From positions 1-37,251 of the forward strand of contig JAUJNP010000002.1 in the NCBI GenBank assembly GCA_030448105.1: a stretch of DNA of 37,251 nt, read 5' to 3'. Origin of the DNA: Acidimicrobiales bacterium (GTDB lineage Bacteria; Actinomycetota; Acidimicrobiia; Acidimicrobiales; Iamiaceae). Position numbers and translations under genes: made by a program. This document shows positions 19,742-27,745 of the stretch, piece after piece. Position 1 is the first letter of the stretch; each line of letters opens with the position of its first letter. Below the pieces are notes generated by a model. The model was given only the letters and a program-made list of their open reading frames with translations, was not told the DNA's origin and made no database searches.

Positions 19742-20329
19742 TCACTCCTTCCGAGCCAGCACGATGGCGCCGATGAGGGCGGCGGTGAGCAGCACCGACA
19801 CCGCCTCGAACGGGATGAGGTACCTCGAGAAGATGGAGTCCGACACGGCGCCGACGTTGGAGCCCGCGGTGGGTTCGGTGCCCTCGGCCTGGGAGACGGC
19901 GGCCGGCCGGAGGGTCAATCGGGTGTCGGCGGGGAGCCGGTCGCCGCCGAAGGTGTCGAGGAGGGTGAAGGAGAGCAGCCCGAGCAGGAGCACCCCCACC
20001 AGCGCCCCGCCGAACCAGTTCGACCGGGTCAGGCCGGCCTCGCCGCGGATCGGAGCCCGCGTGAGCATCACGCCGAACAGGAACAGCACCACGATGGCGC
20101 CGATGTAGACGAGCACCTGGGTGATGGCCACGAACTCGGCGGCCAGGAGGATGAACTGGGCGGCGGCACCGGCCAGGACGAGCACCAGCCAGAGGGCGGC
20201 GTGCACCACGTTGTTGGTGGTGACCACCCGCAAGGCCCCGGTGACCATGAGCACGGCGATCACTCCGAAGCCCACGTTCTGGGCCACGTTGAACGGCACA
20301 TCAGAGTTGACCGTCGCGAGAAGCGTCAT
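19742..20329 (-). CDS. nuoJ: NADH-quinone oxidoreductase subunit J (cluster 1)
   Basis: This is a five-helix membrane subunit of the complex I arm. The 195-residue protein shows the early [20 protein letters not shown] segment and the pi-bulge helix region [20 protein letters not shown], both diagnostic. Unlike the other genes of this operon it is not packed against its upstream neighbour: 127 bases containing a repeat element separate it from nuoI1. Confidence 0.97.
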   Translation of the reverse strand: MTLLATVNSDVPFNVAQNVGFGVIAVLMVTGALRVVTTNNVVHAALWLVLVLAGAAAQFILLAAEFVAITQVLVYIGAIVVLFLFGVMLTRAPIRGEAGLTRSNWFGGALVGVLLLGLLSFTLLDTFGGDRLPADTRLTLRPAAVSQAEGTEPTAGSNVGAVSDSIFSRYLIPFEAVSVLLTAALIGAIVLARKE

Positions 20330-20360
20330 GGTTCAGCGCGCGCCCTCACCAAGGCCTCCC

Positions 20361-20447
20361 CACGCTGCGCAGTCCGCCAGGCGGAGCAGCCCCGAGCCTG
20401 AGAGCCGGATGGGCGAAGCCGCTCCGCCGGAGGCGGAGCCAGTGTGG
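20361..20447 (+). repeat. 87-bp palindromic repeat, intergenic copy, inverted
   Basis: The copy reads AGTCCGCCAGGCGGAGCAGC, then GGATGGGCGAAGCC, then GCTCCGCCGGAGGCGGAGCC. It matches the reverse complement of the units inside nuoL2 and nuoG2. Both internal palindromes are kept (TCCGCC-A-GGCGGA and CTCCGCC-GGA-GGCGGAG), while the centre differs. It fills most of the nuoI1-nuoJ1 gap. Confidence 0.8.
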
Positions 20448-20456
20448 CAGCCATAG

Positions 20457-21002
20457 CTAGCGCGGGACTTTCCTGGGCTTGGCCTCGGAGCCGGCTTCGT
20501 AGGGCTCGAAGTCAGGGACCGTCTCCATCCACTCGCCCAGTCGCTCCTTGTCGTGGAGGAGGTCGGCGATGCGCAACTCGGAGTACTCGTACTCCGGGCT
20601 CCAGAACAGGGCGTCGAAGGGGCACACCTCCACGCAGATGCCGCAGTACATGCAGAGCGCGTAGTCGATGTCGAAGCGGTCGAGGGCGCTGACGGTTCGG
20701 GGCTTGCCGCCGGCCCGGCGGGGCGGCGCCTTCTCCTTGTGGCCCTCGATGTAGATGCACCAGTCGGGGCAGCTGCGGGCGCACAGCATGCAGACGGTGC
20801 AGTTCTCCTCCTTGAGGGCGATCACGCCCCGGGCCCGGGGAGCGGGGGCCTCCTTCTCGTGCGGGTACTGCACCGTCACCGCGCCCTGGGTGGGAGAGGG
20901 CACGAGCTTCATGACCCCCTGCCGGGGGAACATGGTCCGGCCCATCTCCTTCAGGGTCACGCCGAGGCCCTTGACCAGGCCGATCCCCTTGGGCTGAGGC
21001 AT
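20457..21002 (-). CDS. nuoI: NADH-quinone oxidoreductase subunit I (cluster 1), 2x[4Fe-4S]
   Basis: This is the ferredoxin-like subunit carrying clusters N6a and N6b, which pass electrons to NuoB. The 181-residue protein starts [20 protein letters not shown]. It has two full cysteine sets: C68, C71, C74, C78 ([17 protein letters not shown]) and C117, C120, C123, C127 ([16 protein letters not shown]). The ATG overlaps the nuoH1 stop by one base (TGATG). The frame is open further 5' into nuoH1 but that is not used. Confidence 0.97.
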   Translation of the reverse strand: MPQPKGIGLVKGLGVTLKEMGRTMFPRQGVMKLVPSPTQGAVTVQYPHEKEAPAPRARGVIALKEENCTVCMLCARSCPDWCIYIEGHKEKAPPRRAGGKPRTVSALDRFDIDYALCMYCGICVEVCPFDALFWSPEYEYSELRIADLLHDKERLGEWMETVPDFEPYEAGSEAKPRKVPR

Positions 21003-22027
21003 CAGAACGCCACCTTCAGGATCATGGTGCCCACGATGTTGAGCAGCGAGATGGGGATGAGGACGGTCCACGCGAACTTCTGGAGCTGGTCCTCACGGAA
21101 GCGCGGATAGGTGAAGCGCACCCAGAACACCACGAACGACAGCAGGAGGATCTTGGCCAGGAGGATGATCGGCCCGAGCACGTTCATGTAGTTGGCGTCG
21201 TGGTCGAGGCCGGGGAAGTACCACCCGCCGAGGAACAGCGTGGCCGCTACCGCCGAGAGGGCGCCGACGGCGGCGAACTCACCGATGAAGAAGAGCAGGA
21301 ACCGCATGCCGGAGTACTCGGTCATGAACCCGGTGACCAGCTCCGACTCGGCGACGGGCATGTCGAAGGGGGTCTGGGTGAGCTCGGCCTGCATGGCGAT
21401 GAGGAACACCACGAAGCCGACGATCTGGGTGATGGCGAACGGAAGGCCGATGGCGCCGAAGCCGAAGATGGAGCCGTCGGCCTGGGCGGTGACGATGCGC
21501 TGGAGGTTGAGGGTGCCGGCCTGGATCACCACGCCCATCACCGCCAGCACCAGGGGCAGCTCGTAGGCGATGAGCTGCCCCGCGGCCCGAAGGCCCCCGA
21601 GCAACGAGTACTTGTTGGCCGAGGCCCACCCGGCGATGAGCACCCCGATCACTGACACCGACGACGCCGCCAACGCGTAGAAGATCCCGCCCTCCAGGTC
21701 GGCGAAGACGGCGTCGGGGCCGAAGGGGATGGCGAGGTAGACGAGGAGCACGGTGCCCACCACCAGGTAGGGCGCCAGCTTGAACAGCCGGGCATCGGCC
21801 CGGTCGGGGACGATGTCCTCCTTCTGGATCCACTTGCCCACCTCGGCAAAGAGCTGGAGCGATCCGTGGGGGCCGGCCTCCATGGGGCCGAGGCGGCTCT
21901 GCATGAAGCTGACCGCCTTGAACAGGAAGAGCTGAACCAGGGCGCCGGCCGGCAGCAGCACCGCGGCCAGCACGCCGACGGTGCGCAGCAGGGTCTGCTG
22001 CCAGTAGGCCAGCTCGACCGAGAGCAT
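21002..22027 (-). CDS. nuoH: NADH-quinone oxidoreductase subunit H (cluster 1)
   Basis: This membrane subunit forms much of the quinone chamber and its link to the proton path. At 341 residues it is somewhat shorter than the cluster 2 copy. Landmarks are [60 protein letters not shown] and [18 protein letters not shown]. The acidic loop glutamates ([15 protein letters not shown]) are intact. It directly follows nuoD1 with a TGATG overlap, so no room exists for nuoE, F or G. Confidence 0.97.
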   Translation of the reverse strand: MLSVELAYWQQTLLRTVGVLAAVLLPAGALVQLFLFKAVSFMQSRLGPMEAGPHGSLQLFAEVGKWIQKEDIVPDRADARLFKLAPYLVVGTVLLVYLAIPFGPDAVFADLEGGIFYALAASSVSVIGVLIAGWASANKYSLLGGLRAAGQLIAYELPLVLAVMGVVIQAGTLNLQRIVTAQADGSIFGFGAIGLPFAITQIVGFVVFLIAMQAELTQTPFDMPVAESELVTGFMTEYSGMRFLLFFIGEFAAVGALSAVAATLFLGGWYFPGLDHDANYMNVLGPIILLAKILLLSFVVFWVRFTYPRFREDQLQKFAWTVLIPISLLNIVGTMILKVAF

Positions 22028-23196
22028 CAGCGGTCGATGTCCCCGAGGATGAAGTAGAGCGAGGCGAGGATGGTGATGACGTCGGGCACGTACACCCCGC
22101 GGGTCACCCAGGGCACCACCGAGATGTTGTTGAACGACGCCGACTTGATCTTGCAGCGGAACGGGCCGAGGTCACCCTTGGAGACGATGTAGTAGCCCAT
22201 CTCGCCGAGCGGGTTCTCGGTGGACACCCATGCCTCGCCCTCGGGGACCTTGATGATGCGGGGCACCTTGGCCATGACCGGGCCGGCGGGGATGTTGTCG
22301 AGGAGCTGGTCGATGATGTGCGCCGCCTCGCGGGTCTCCTGGAGGCGAACCCAGTAGCGGGCGAAGGAGTCGCCGTCGGGGTGGGTCCAGACCTTCCAGT
22401 CGACCTCGTTCCAGGCCAGGCCGACCGGCTGGTCGCGGCGCAGGTCCCAGTCCACGCCGCTGGCCCGGAGGTTGGCCCCGGTGAGCCCGAACCCGAGGGC
22501 CACCTCCGCAGGGATGACGCCGATGCCCCGGGTGCGGCTGTCGAAGATCTCGTTGCCGACGAGCAGGTCCTCCATCACGTCGCAGAAGTTGCGGACCTTG
22601 TCCATGACCGCCTTGGTGTCGGCGATCCAGCCCTTGGGGAGGTCGTCGCGCAGGCCGCCGATGCGGTCGAAGTTCGGGTGGAAGCGCCCGCCGGTGACCG
22701 CCTCCATCTGGTTGAGGACGTACTCGCGGTCGCGGAACGCGTAGAAGACCGGGGTGAGAGCGCCGAGCTGCACGCCCATGTCGCCGAGGAAGAGGGTGAT
22801 GTTGGCGATGCGGGCCATCTCGAAGAAGATCGTGCGGATCCACTGGGCCCGGGGCGGCGCCTCGATGTCCATGAGGGTCTCGGCGGCGAGGATGAACGGC
22901 ACCTCGTTGGCGAAGTGGCCGAGCCAGTCGATGCGGTTCACGAGGGTGGTGACCTGGGGGTAGGTCCGCACCTCGGTGAGCTTCTCGTAGCCCCGGTGCA
23001 TGTAGCCCATGATCGGTTCGCACGCCACGACCTGCTCGCCGTCGAGCTTGGCCACGATGCGCAGCGTGCCGTGGGTGGCCGGGTGCTGGGGGCCGAGGTT
23101 GAGGGTCATCCCCTCGGTCTCGATCTCGAGGTTGACCCGTGCCTCGGCGGCCTGGCCGGCGACGTAGGCCAGCTTCTGCGACTCGGTCACGGTCAT
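22027..23196 (-). CDS. nuoD: NADH-quinone oxidoreductase subunit D (cluster 1)
   Basis: This is the 49-kDa-type subunit, related to [NiFe]-hydrogenase large subunits; with NuoB it forms the quinone site. The 389-residue protein contains LNLGPQHPATHGTLRIV, with the quinone-loop histidine (GPQHPATHG). It also has CEPIMGYMHRGYEKL, YVLNQMEAVTGGRFHPNF and the C-terminal LASLYFILGDIDR. An ATG at 23196 is preceded by a strong hairpin rather than a Shine-Dalgarno. The arginine in MHRGYEKL lies in the region near cluster N2 that NDUFAF7-type enzymes modify in mitochondria. Confidence 0.97.
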   Translation of the reverse strand: MTVTESQKLAYVAGQAAEARVNLEIETEGMTLNLGPQHPATHGTLRIVAKLDGEQVVACEPIMGYMHRGYEKLTEVRTYPQVTTLVNRIDWLGHFANEVPFILAAETLMDIEAPPRAQWIRTIFFEMARIANITLFLGDMGVQLGALTPVFYAFRDREYVLNQMEAVTGGRFHPNFDRIGGLRDDLPKGWIADTKAVMDKVRNFCDVMEDLLVGNEIFDSRTRGIGVIPAEVALGFGLTGANLRASGVDWDLRRDQPVGLAWNEVDWKVWTHPDGDSFARYWVRLQETREAAHIIDQLLDNIPAGPVMAKVPRIIKVPEGEAWVSTENPLGEMGYYIVSKGDLGPFRCKIKSASFNNISVVPWVTRGVYVPDVITILASLYFILGDIDR

Positions 23197-23219
23197 GGGG
23201 CGGCCTCGATGGCCGCCCC
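23197..23219 (-). promoter_or_regulatory. 9-bp hairpin directly against the nuoD1 start codon
   Basis: GGGGCGGCC-ATCGA-GGCCGCCCC ends at the base before the nuoD1 ATG. It lies in a 100-base nuoC1-nuoD1 gap in an otherwise tightly packed operon, and a smaller stem (CGAGC-GAG-GCTCG) lies in the same gap. It could restrict ribosome access, or mark an RNA processing or attenuation point. The role is unknown. Confidence 0.5.
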
Positions 23220-23296
23220 GACCGTTGGCGGCCGTGGTAGCGCCAGCGTGCGGCCGCCCCTCGAGCGAGGCTCGCCGAACGAGAAAAGGGGCACGG

Positions 23297-24421
23297 TCAC
23301 TGCGCCGGCTCCTCGGTGGCGGGTTGCTCGGCGGCAGCCTCGGCCTCGTCCTCGTCGGGCATGGGCTCGACGTCGACGATGCCGGGCCAGGGCTTCACCT
23401 CGCGGGCCAGCAGCGGGAAGTCCTTGCGCAGCGGGTGCCCCTCGAAGCCGGTCGGCAGGTAGAGGTGGACCAGGTGGGGGTGCCCGCTGAAGGCGATGCC
23501 GAACATCTCCCAGGTCTCCCGCTCGTGCCAGTTGGCGCCGGGGTAGACCGGGATCCAGGTGGGCACGCCGACCTCGGGCTCGGCCACGTCGACCTTGAGG
23601 ATCAGGCCGTAGCCCTTCTCGTGGTTGTGGACCCGGCCGAAGACCTGGAAGCGGGTGTCGCCACCGGCGTATCCGGTGACGATCCCGCCCTCGCCGGTGG
23701 CGGCCGGGGCGTCGAAGCCGCTGTTCTCGCTGCGCCCGTAGGGCGACGGCATCCAGTCGATGGCGTTGAGGAACACGAAGAGCCGGCAGCCCAGCTTCCC
23801 CTTGGCGATCTGAGCCGCCTCCCGCCACGCCTCAGGGGTCACCCGCACCCACAGGTCGTTGCCGTCACGGATGTGGGCGCCGACCACGGCCTCGCCGAGC
23901 TCGGTCTTGAGCACGTCGAGCAGGCCGAGGCGCAGCTCGTCGGCGCTGGCCGGCGAGGTTGGATCGACCGGCTCGGGCTCCGGTTCCGGCTCCGGGTCGG
24001 CGGCCGGTTCGGGTTGGACCCCCTCGGCAGCGGAGGCCATGGCCTCGGCCACCGGCGGGCTCTCGGGGCCGGCCTGGCCGGGGTCGGACTGCCCGGCACC
24101 GCCGGCGCCGGCGGCGGTGCCCTCGGCGTGTCCCTCGGCCTCGGCCGCCTCGGCGGTGGCCTCCACCTGCTCGGGCGCCACCTCCTCGTCGGCGGTCGGC
24201 TCTCCGGTGAGGTCGGCAGGCGGCATCGGTGCGGTGGCCGCTTCCGGCTCCCCGCCCTCTTCGGTCACGGGTAGGCCTTCCACCTCGCCGCCGCTCGTCG
24301 GAGCGGCCTGCTCCCGCTGGTGCTCGGCCGCCTGTTCGGTGGCTTCGCCGACGAGGCTCTCGTCGGCGTTGCTGGTGGACTCGCCCGGCTCCGGGGGCTC
24401 AGGTGACGACAATGGGGTCAC
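23297..24421 (-). CDS. nuoC: NADH-quinone oxidoreductase subunit C (cluster 1), long acidic N-terminus
   Basis: This is the 30-kDa-type subunit of the peripheral arm. The conserved domain occupies about residues 158-355. It includes [54 protein letters not shown] and [20 protein letters not shown] (family signature ER-E-x-D/W-M-F-G). Residues 1-155 form a Glu/Ala/Pro-rich, probably disordered extension including an [10 protein letters not shown] run, which typical NuoC lacks. The GTG at 24421 overlaps the nuoB1 end by 23 bases; a later start cannot be excluded. Confidence 0.95.
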   Translation of the reverse strand: MTPLSSPEPPEPGESTSNADESLVGEATEQAAEHQREQAAPTSGGEVEGLPVTEEGGEPEAATAPMPPADLTGEPTADEEVAPEQVEATAEAAEAEGHAEGTAAGAGGAGQSDPGQAGPESPPVAEAMASAAEGVQPEPAADPEPEPEPEPVDPTSPASADELRLGLLDVLKTELGEAVVGAHIRDGNDLWVRVTPEAWREAAQIAKGKLGCRLFVFLNAIDWMPSPYGRSENSGFDAPAATGEGGIVTGYAGGDTRFQVFGRVHNHEKGYGLILKVDVAEPEVGVPTWIPVYPGANWHERETWEMFGIAFSGHPHLVHLYLPTGFEGHPLRKDFPLLAREVKPWPGIVDVEPMPDEDEAEAAAEQPATEEPAQ

Positions 24422-24899
24422 CCTTCCAGCGCTCGGCCATGTCCTCGTGGCGGATCCGTTCCTGGAGGAGCACGATGCCTTCGAGGAGGGCCTCGGGGCG
24501 GGGCGGGCAGCCGGGCACGTAGACGTCGACGGGGACGATCTGGTCGACGCCCTTGGTGACCGAGTAGCTGTCCCAGTAGGGCCCGCCGCAGTTGGCGCAG
24601 GAACCCATCGAGATCACGTACTTGGGGTCGGGCATCTGCTCGTAGAGGCGGCGGATGGAGGGGACCATCTTGTCGGTGACCGTGCCCGAGATCACCACCA
24701 GGTCCGCCTGGCGGGGCGAGGCGGGCAGCGGGATGACGCCGAGGCGCATCACGTCGTAGCGGGGTGAACCGAACGCCGCGCCCATCTCGATGGCGCAGCA
24801 GGCCAGGCCCCACTGGTAGACCCAGAGCGAGTAGCGGCGGGACAGGTTGAGGAGGTTGGTGAGCGGCTTGGGCATGCGGCCGCTCTCGACAAGGCCCAT
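24399..24899 (-). CDS. nuoB: NADH-quinone oxidoreductase subunit B (cluster 1), cluster N2
   Basis: This subunit carries cluster N2, the last electron donor to quinone. The 166-residue protein has the paired cysteines C34-C35 ([11 protein letters not shown]), C101 ([10 protein letters not shown]) and C131 ([13 protein letters not shown]). The segment [20 protein letters not shown] is diagnostic. The ATG lies 6 bases downstream of nuoA1. Confidence 0.98.
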   Translation of the reverse strand: MGLVESGRMPKPLTNLLNLSRRYSLWVYQWGLACCAIEMGAAFGSPRYDVMRLGVIPLPASPRQADLVVISGTVTDKMVPSIRRLYEQMPDPKYVISMGSCANCGGPYWDSYSVTKGVDQIVPVDVYVPGCPPRPEALLEGIVLLQERIRHEDMAERWKGDPIVVT

Positions 24900-24905
24900 C
24901 TCAGC

Positions 24906-25271
24906 TCACAGCCAACGGAGGACACCCTTGCGCCACGCGTAGAGCAGGCCCAGGGCGAGGATCCCGATGAAGATGCCCATCTCCACCGCGCCGAAGGTGC
25001 CGTAGGCCTCCAGGCGCGTGGCCCAGGGGAAGATGAAGACCGCCTCCACGTCGAACAGCACGAAGAGCAGGGCGAAGATGTAGTAGCGGATCTCGGCCTG
25101 GGACCAGCCCACGCCCACGGGATCGACGCCCGACTCGTAGTTGACGTACTTCGAGGCCTGCGGCCGGGTGGGCCGGATGAGCGAGCCCAGCCCCAGGATC
25201 CCCGCCACCAGGGCGATGGCCACGCCGGCGAAGATCCCGACCGTCAGGTACGAGCGGAGGAAGTCCGACAC
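24906..25271 (-). CDS. nuoA: NADH-quinone oxidoreductase subunit A (cluster 1)
   Basis: This small membrane subunit, with H and J, seals the quinone chamber. The 121-residue protein starts VSDFLRSYLTVGIF and has three predicted helices. It carries the family motif SKYVNYESGVDPVGVGWSQA and YYIFALLFVLFDVEAVFIFP. The GTG at 25271 is chosen because a TAGATT -10 box ends seven bases upstream with no ribosome binding site, which fits a leaderless mRNA; a GTG at 25298 is the alternative. It is the first gene of cluster 1. Confidence 0.95.
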   Translation of the reverse strand: MSDFLRSYLTVGIFAGVAIALVAGILGLGSLIRPTRPQASKYVNYESGVDPVGVGWSQAEIRYYIFALLFVLFDVEAVFIFPWATRLEAYGTFGAVEMGIFIGILALGLLYAWRKGVLRWL

Positions 25272-25278
25272 GGCGAGG

Positions 25279-25308
25279 AATCTAGTGACCGCGCTCACAT
25301 GGGGCCAA
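25279..25308 (-). promoter_or_regulatory. Promoter of the cluster 1 nuo operon, leaderless type
   Basis: TTGGCC (25303-25308) and TAGATT (25279-25284) are 18 bases apart. The -10 ends seven bases before the nuoA GTG, so transcription probably begins at the start codon. No purine-rich ribosome binding site is present, which supports this reading. Confidence 0.5.
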
Positions 25309-25369
25309 AGGGGAGCGGGGAGCTTTTCTCCGGTTGTGACCGGCGAGAGGACGAGCCTGCGGTTCGGTG

Positions 25370-26572
25370 TCAGGCGGCGAGACGGGTGATGGTGATGGGG
25401 GTGCCGTCGGGCCGGTAGCAGCCGAAGCCTTGGCGGTCGGGGTTGCGTTGGATGCGGTAGCGGCCTTCGTGGACCAGGTGGTGGTGATGGGAGCAGAGCA
25501 GGCCGAGCTGGTCGAGGTTGGTGTGCCCGCCGTGGTCCCACGGTTTGAGGTGATGGGCTTCACACCAGCCCGGTGGGGCGGTGCACCCGGTGAACACACG
25601 GCCCTGGTCGCGGATGACCAGGGCCCGGCGTTGGGCGGGGGTGACGGTGCGTTCCAGGCGGCCCAGGTCCAAGATCTCCGAGCGGCCCCGGCAGATGACC
25701 CGCCCGATCCGGCTGTCACAGGCCAACCGCCGCGCCGTCTCCACCGCGATGGGCCCGGCCCCGACGATGTCGGCTTCGGCGTCGGGGTCGTGGCCGGTGA
25801 GGGCGTCGAGATCGATGATCACCGACACCACCGGCGGGGTCCGAGTGTCCACGCTGGCATCGAGCCCCGCGGCCCGGGCCACCAGGTCGACCAGGGCCCG
25901 GCCCATCCGCTGCGCGGCGGTCGACTGGACCCCGTCCGCCGAGGCGGCCTCCCGGCGGTAGAGCCGCTCGGCGTGCGAGGCCAGGGCGGCGTGCAGCTGG
26001 GCGCCGTCGGTGACCTCCAGGTCACCGTCGAGGTGCCAACGGCCCCCGAAGCCCTGCCGCAGCCGCACCTCGGAGGGCTCCGCCACCCGGGGCTCAGCTC
26101 CGTCAGCGTCGACCCGGCACACCCAGTGGCGCATCACCGTGGCCGTCTGATCCACGCTCAACGGGGCGACGACCTCCAACAGCATGGCCTCGTCCCGGTC
26201 GAACGCCTCGGTGACCCGGGGGTTGACGAACCGCAACACGGTCCGCACCTTCGTCGTGCCCAACGTGGCGCAGGCATCGTCACTCAACGGATGGGAGCGC
26301 AACATCCGCCCGTGGCGCACCAGGGCCGCCGCCTGCGACCGCGACACATCGGCCCGGGCCGCCAACCACGACGGCGCCGAGGGCGCTCCATCGGCGGCGT
26401 AGGCGACCCGGGCATCAAACGCCGCGGCCGCCCGCAACTGCACCGCCTCCAACGCGGAACGGGCCCGATCCAACGCCAACAACCACTCACCCACCTCGGA
26501 ATCAGCCAGGTTAGCGGCATCGACCTTGAGCAGATCGTCCACCGTCAGCTTCCCGAAGTGATTCGAACACAT
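25370..26572 (-). CDS. DUF222/13E12-type protein with HNH nuclease domain
   Basis: The roughly 400-residue protein has the all-helical DUF222 region (about 1-300), starting WLLALDRARSALEAVQL and PSWLAARADVSRSQAAALV. A C-terminal HNH domain follows: GCTAPPGWCEAHHLKPWDHG, then HTNLDQLGLLCSHHHHLVHE. Cysteines and histidines of the zinc/catalytic site are present. Such proteins are multicopy and scattered in actinobacteria (13E12 repeat family in mycobacteria), with no settled function. The start is uncertain: the frame is open to 26740, and the ATG at 26572 has no clear ribosome binding site. The DNA around 26570-26660 is lower in G+C than the surroundings. Confidence 0.88.
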   Translation of the reverse strand: MCSNHFGKLTVDDLLKVDAANLADSEVGEWLLALDRARSALEAVQLRAAAAFDARVAYAADGAPSAPSWLAARADVSRSQAAALVRHGRMLRSHPLSDDACATLGTTKVRTVLRFVNPRVTEAFDRDEAMLLEVVAPLSVDQTATVMRHWVCRVDADGAEPRVAEPSEVRLRQGFGGRWHLDGDLEVTDGAQLHAALASHAERLYRREAASADGVQSTAAQRMGRALVDLVARAAGLDASVDTRTPPVVSVIIDLDALTGHDPDAEADIVGAGPIAVETARRLACDSRIGRVICRGRSEILDLGRLERTVTPAQRRALVIRDQGRVFTGCTAPPGWCEAHHLKPWDHGGHTNLDQLGLLCSHHHHLVHEGRYRIQRNPDRQGFGCYRPDGTPITITRLAA

Positions 26573-26649
26573 GTATGTAGACAACCGTCCTTGCACCGCC
26601 TCCGCAAGGAATTGGCTGAGATTCTCCCGCCTATCGGGGGTAGAGCAGC

Positions 26650-26895
26650 TCACTTCCGAAGTTTCCGAACTGACCGGCGCATGTACACCATCTCGAAGGG
26701 CTGATCGATCCGCGGATAGGCGGCGGCCGGGTCTGCGCACTCGGCCCTCAGGGTGGCGGGGAGGGCGTCGATCGAACCGGGAACAGGCCTGCCCGCCTCC
26801 CCTTCGGTGGGAGCCATGTACTCGAACAGGAGCCCGGCCGCATCGTCGGCGCGGCCGCAGGCGAGGGCGTCCACGATCGTGATCCGGCGGTCCAC
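26650..26895 (-). pseudogene. Truncated GNAT-like acetyltransferase fragment
   Basis: An 81-residue ORF starts at a GTG four bases after the VOC gene stop. Its first half, DRRITIVDALACGRADDAAG then LLFEYMAPTEGEAGRP, resembles the N-terminal helices of a GNAT domain. No acetyl-CoA loop follows. After about residue 55 it continues AAAYPRIDQPFEMVYMRRSV and stops, near the DUF222-HNH gene. I read it as the remnant of a GNAT gene that lost its 3' part. The similarity is by-eye and weak; it could instead be an unrelated small gene. Confidence 0.45.
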
Positions 26896-26899
26896 GGAC

Positions 26900-27283
26900 T
26901 CAGACGCTCGCCTCCGGGCGGGTGAGGATCTCGAGGAGGTGACCGCTCGGGTCCTCGAAGTAGACGCCGCGGCCGCCGTCGCGCTGGCGCCGGACCTCCC
27001 CCGGCCTGGTCTGTCCCGGGTCGGCCCAGTGGGGGAGGCCCCGCTCGAGTATCCGGCCGAAGATCTCGTCGAACTCGGGCTCGTTGACCAGGAACGCGTA
27101 GTGCTGGGTGGTGATGTCATCATCGCTGCCGACGAAGTCGAGGGCCACGCCGTTGGCCGTCTCCACCATGAGGAAGGGACCGTTCGGCACCGGGGCGGGC
27201 AGACCGAGCACGTCGGCCATGAACGTTGCGGACTCCTCGCGGTCACGGGCCGAGACGATTGTGTGGTCGAGTTGCACCGTCAC
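26900..27283 (-). CDS. VOC (glyoxalase/dioxygenase) family protein
   Basis: The 127-residue protein is a single vicinal-oxygen-chelate unit pair. Likely metal ligands are His7 (VQLDHTIVSARD), His61 (TTQHYAFLV) and Glu118 (DPSGHLLEIL). The GVYFEDPSGHLLEI end is typical. The reaction cannot be told from sequence; members include glyoxalases, dioxygenases and antibiotic-resistance proteins. The GTG start overlaps the PPOX stop (GTGA), so the two are an operon under the SoxR-type promoter. Confidence 0.9.
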   Translation of the reverse strand: MTVQLDHTIVSARDREESATFMADVLGLPAPVPNGPFLMVETANGVALDFVGSDDDITTQHYAFLVNEPEFDEIFGRILERGLPHWADPGQTRPGEVRRQRDGGRGVYFEDPSGHLLEILTRPEASV

Positions 27284-27705
27284 GCTGCGGATCCTCCCTC
27301 GATGTCGTCGGTCACGTGCCGCCCGTCGGCGGCGGGCTCGAGCCCCCAGCTGATGATCCGGGTGGGAGTGATGCGGATGACCTCGCGGCTCATCCCGGGC
27401 ATCGGCGGGTCGACGTCGGCCAGCGCCCGGGCGGAGCCCCGCAGCTCGACGCCCCGCACCACCCACGGATCGACCGACGCCAGGTCGTCGACCACCAGAG
27501 CGGCATGCGGGTTCTCACCCACGTTGCGGAACTTGCGGGTCTTTCCCATCGACCAGCCGCCGATGAGGACATCGCCGGTGGCTTCGTCGACGAAGAACCC
27601 GACAGGGTTGTTCTGGGGCACGCCGCTGAGGTCGACGGTGGCGAGGCGGCCGAGGCGCTGGGACCGCAGGTAGCCGAGCTCTTCACTGGTGAGTTTGGTG
27701 GTCAT
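27280..27705 (-). CDS. PPOX-class flavin/F420-dependent oxidoreductase
   Basis: The 141-residue protein is a split-barrel flavoprotein of the pyridoxamine-phosphate-oxidase superfamily. Typical features are ELGYLRSQRLGRLATVDLSG, PQNNPVGFFVDEATGDVLIG and KTRKFRNVGENPHAALVVDD. The close match to PPOX-class F420-dependent enzymes of actinobacteria suggests F420 as cofactor, though FMN is possible. It is transcribed divergently from the SoxR-type gene, from a promoter whose -10 ends six bases before the ATG. Confidence 0.9.
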   Translation of the reverse strand: MTTKLTSEELGYLRSQRLGRLATVDLSGVPQNNPVGFFVDEATGDVLIGGWSMGKTRKFRNVGENPHAALVVDDLASVDPWVVRGVELRGSARALADVDPPMPGMSREVIRITPTRIISWGLEPAADGRHVTDDIEGGSAA

Positions 27706-27711
27706 GCCCGT

Positions 27712-27742
27712 ACGCTAGGACCTCAACCAATGTAGAGGTCAA
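27712..27742 (-). promoter_or_regulatory. SoxR-type operator/promoter with 19-bp spacer
   Basis: On the minus strand TTGACC (27737-27742) and TAGCGT (27712-27717) are exactly 19 bases apart, the over-long spacing typical of MerR-family-activated promoters. The dyad GACCTC-N10-GAGGTC (27719-27740) is centred in the spacer and resembles SoxR boxes of the CCTCAA...TTGAGG type. The -10 ends six bases before the PPOX ATG, so the transcript is probably leaderless. The dyad also lies directly before the regulator's own start. Confidence 0.7.
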
Positions 27743-27745
27743 GGG

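Noticed and set aside
15678..19776. Long plus-strand open frames of 520 and 796 codons opposite nuoM1 and nuoL1
   Set aside because: They are antisense mirrors of high-GC membrane-protein genes, rich in His/Glu/Gly/Arg with no domain signal, and have no ribosome binding site. The minus-strand genes explain the region.
25370..26572. DUF222-HNH gene as an intron homing endonuclease or complete mobile element
   Set aside because: No intron, terminal inverted repeats, target duplication or recombinase is visible around it.
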